From assembly GCF_024362385.1 (NCBI RefSeq), contig NZ_CP101466.1, forward strand, positions 2,170,001 through 2,234,000: a stretch of 64,000 nt of DNA. The letters run 5' to 3'. The stretch comes from Arthrobacter sp. DNA4 (lineage in GTDB: Bacteria > Actinomycetota > Actinomycetes > Actinomycetales > Micrococcaceae). Position numbers and translations under genes: made by a program. Each line of letters begins with the position of its first letter. Positions within the stretch are counted from its first letter, which is position 1. Below the pieces are notes generated by a model. That model was not told the origin of the DNA. It searched no databases and was given only the letters and a program-made list of their open reading frames with translations. Positions 63,345 to 64,000 of the stretch are shown here, one piece after another.

Positions 63345-64000
63345 ATGAGTATTCAAGGAGTGACCCGGGAGCAGGCCGTCAGGCGCGCCACCGTGGCAAG
63401 CGTGGTGGGCACCACCATCGAGTGGTATGACTTCTTCCTCTACGGGACTGCCGCCGCACTGGTGTTTCCCCAGCTGTTCTTCCCGGGCCAGGTGGCCTTT
63501 GCCGGTGTGCTGGCCGCATTCGGCACCCAGTTCGTCGGCTTTGTGGCCAGGCCAATCGGCGCCGCCATTTTCGGCCATTTCGGTGACCGGATCGGCCGCA
63601 AGACAACACTCATGGCCACGCTGTTCCTGATGGCGTTCGGAACGGTACTGATCGGCTGTCTTCCGACATACCAAAGCATCGGCGTGGCCGCGCCGGTACT
63701 GCTGGTGGTCCTCCGCATCATCCAGGGCATCGGCGTGGGCGGTGAATGGGGCGGTTCGGTCCTCCTGAGCATGGAATGGGGCGACCCGAACCGCCGCGGC
63801 CTGTCCGCTTCCTGGCCGCAGATCGGAGTGCCACTGGGCCTGGTGCTGTCCACCGGCGTCGTCAGGATCACCACAGCCGCCACCGGCACTGACGGATTCG
63901 TTGCCTACGGCTGGCGGATCCCGTTCATTTTGAGCATCATCCTGATCGGCGTGGGCCTGTTCGTCCGGCTCCGCGTCATCGAGAGCCCGGAGTTCGACGC
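63345..64000 (+). CDS. MFS transporter, metabolite:H+ symporter (MHS) family, partial
   Basis: The first 218 residues of a transporter whose gene runs off the right edge. ATG 63345 is preferred to the ATG three bases earlier because GGAG then has five-base spacing. The first span block VASVVGTTIEWYDFFLYGTA is the MHS-family signature. The loop GHFGDRIGRKTTL is the MFS motif between spans 2 and 3, and RIIQGIGVGGEWGGSVLLSM follows. MHS members take up organic acids such as shikimate, citrate, alpha-ketoglutarate and protocatechuate, or betaine/proline. The substrate cannot be read. Confidence 0.9.
   Translation, partial: MSIQGVTREQAVRRATVASVVGTTIEWYDFFLYGTAAALVFPQLFFPGQVAFAGVLAAFGTQFVGFVARPIGAAIFGHFGDRIGRKTTLMATLFLMAFGTVLIGCLPTYQSIGVAAPVLLVVLRIIQGIGVGGEWGGSVLLSMEWGDPNRRGLSASWPQIGVPLGLVLSTGVVRITTAATGTDGFVAYGWRIPFILSIILIGVGLFVRLRVIESPEFD

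Overview
The window is chromosomal DNA of a high-GC Gram-positive bacterium. Codon use, GTG/TTG starts, an EthA/EthR-type pair, a CsbD protein and the gene families present suggest a soil actinobacterium of the Micrococcaceae (Arthrobacter/Pseudarthrobacter type). That placement is inferred from protein style, not from a marker gene.

Layout. 0.4-4.4 kb: alpha/beta hydrolase, an EthA-like Baeyer-Villiger monooxygenase broken by an in-frame TAA, the divergent EthR-like repressor and a 3-hydroxyacyl-CoA dehydrogenase. 4.6-9.5 kb: a one-strand cassette of redox and electrophile-handling enzymes (SDR, quinone oxidoreductase, flavin quinone reductase, frameshifted hydrolase, tautomerase) headed by a GlxA/AraC-type regulator. 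9.6-14 kb: a decayed stretch with an HD protein, an XRE/MmyB-type regulator carrying two TGA codons, a DUF2382 scrap and a serine recombinase remnant. 14-23 kb: BioY, small stress and membrane proteins, a LuxR regulator and a large APC permease.

23-28.7 kb: a betaine-type N-demethylation locus: glutathione-independent formaldehyde dehydrogenase, LysR regulator, Rieske oxygenase and a reductase with an unusually long acidic linker. 29-42 kb: carbohydrate and sugar-acid oxidation: MFS anion transporter, GH15 glycosidase, an enolase-superfamily dehydratase, a pyruvate-oxidase-like TPP enzyme, a GMC dehydrogenase with its subunit 3 and a membrane protein, a MarR regulator, aldose 1-epimerase and glucose-type dehydrogenase. 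Three TTGC-N6-GCAA sites lie beside marR and the two sugar operons, which suggests one small regulon.

42-52.4 kb: a complete selenocysteine locus. A formate dehydrogenase alpha subunit reads through an in-frame TGA followed by a well-placed SECIS hairpin, then come the FeS and NrfD membrane subunits, selD, tRNA-Sec (selC), selA and selB. selB carries two single-base losses in its SECIS-binding C-terminal part. 52-64 kb: kinase-like ATPase, secreted transglycosylase, P450, CPBP protease homologue, a polysaccharide deacetylase/glycosyltransferase fusion (frameshifted), YciI, SMP-30 lactonase, aldo-keto reductase, NfeD-like protein plus flotillin, and a truncated MHS-family transporter at the edge.

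Several otherwise well-conserved genes (7.2, 52.1, 52.3, 56.5 and 58.6 kb) are broken only by single-base losses next to short G or C runs. This pattern fits uncorrected long-read consensus errors at least as well as real decay. The 10-14 kb decay and the ethA stop look different and may be real.
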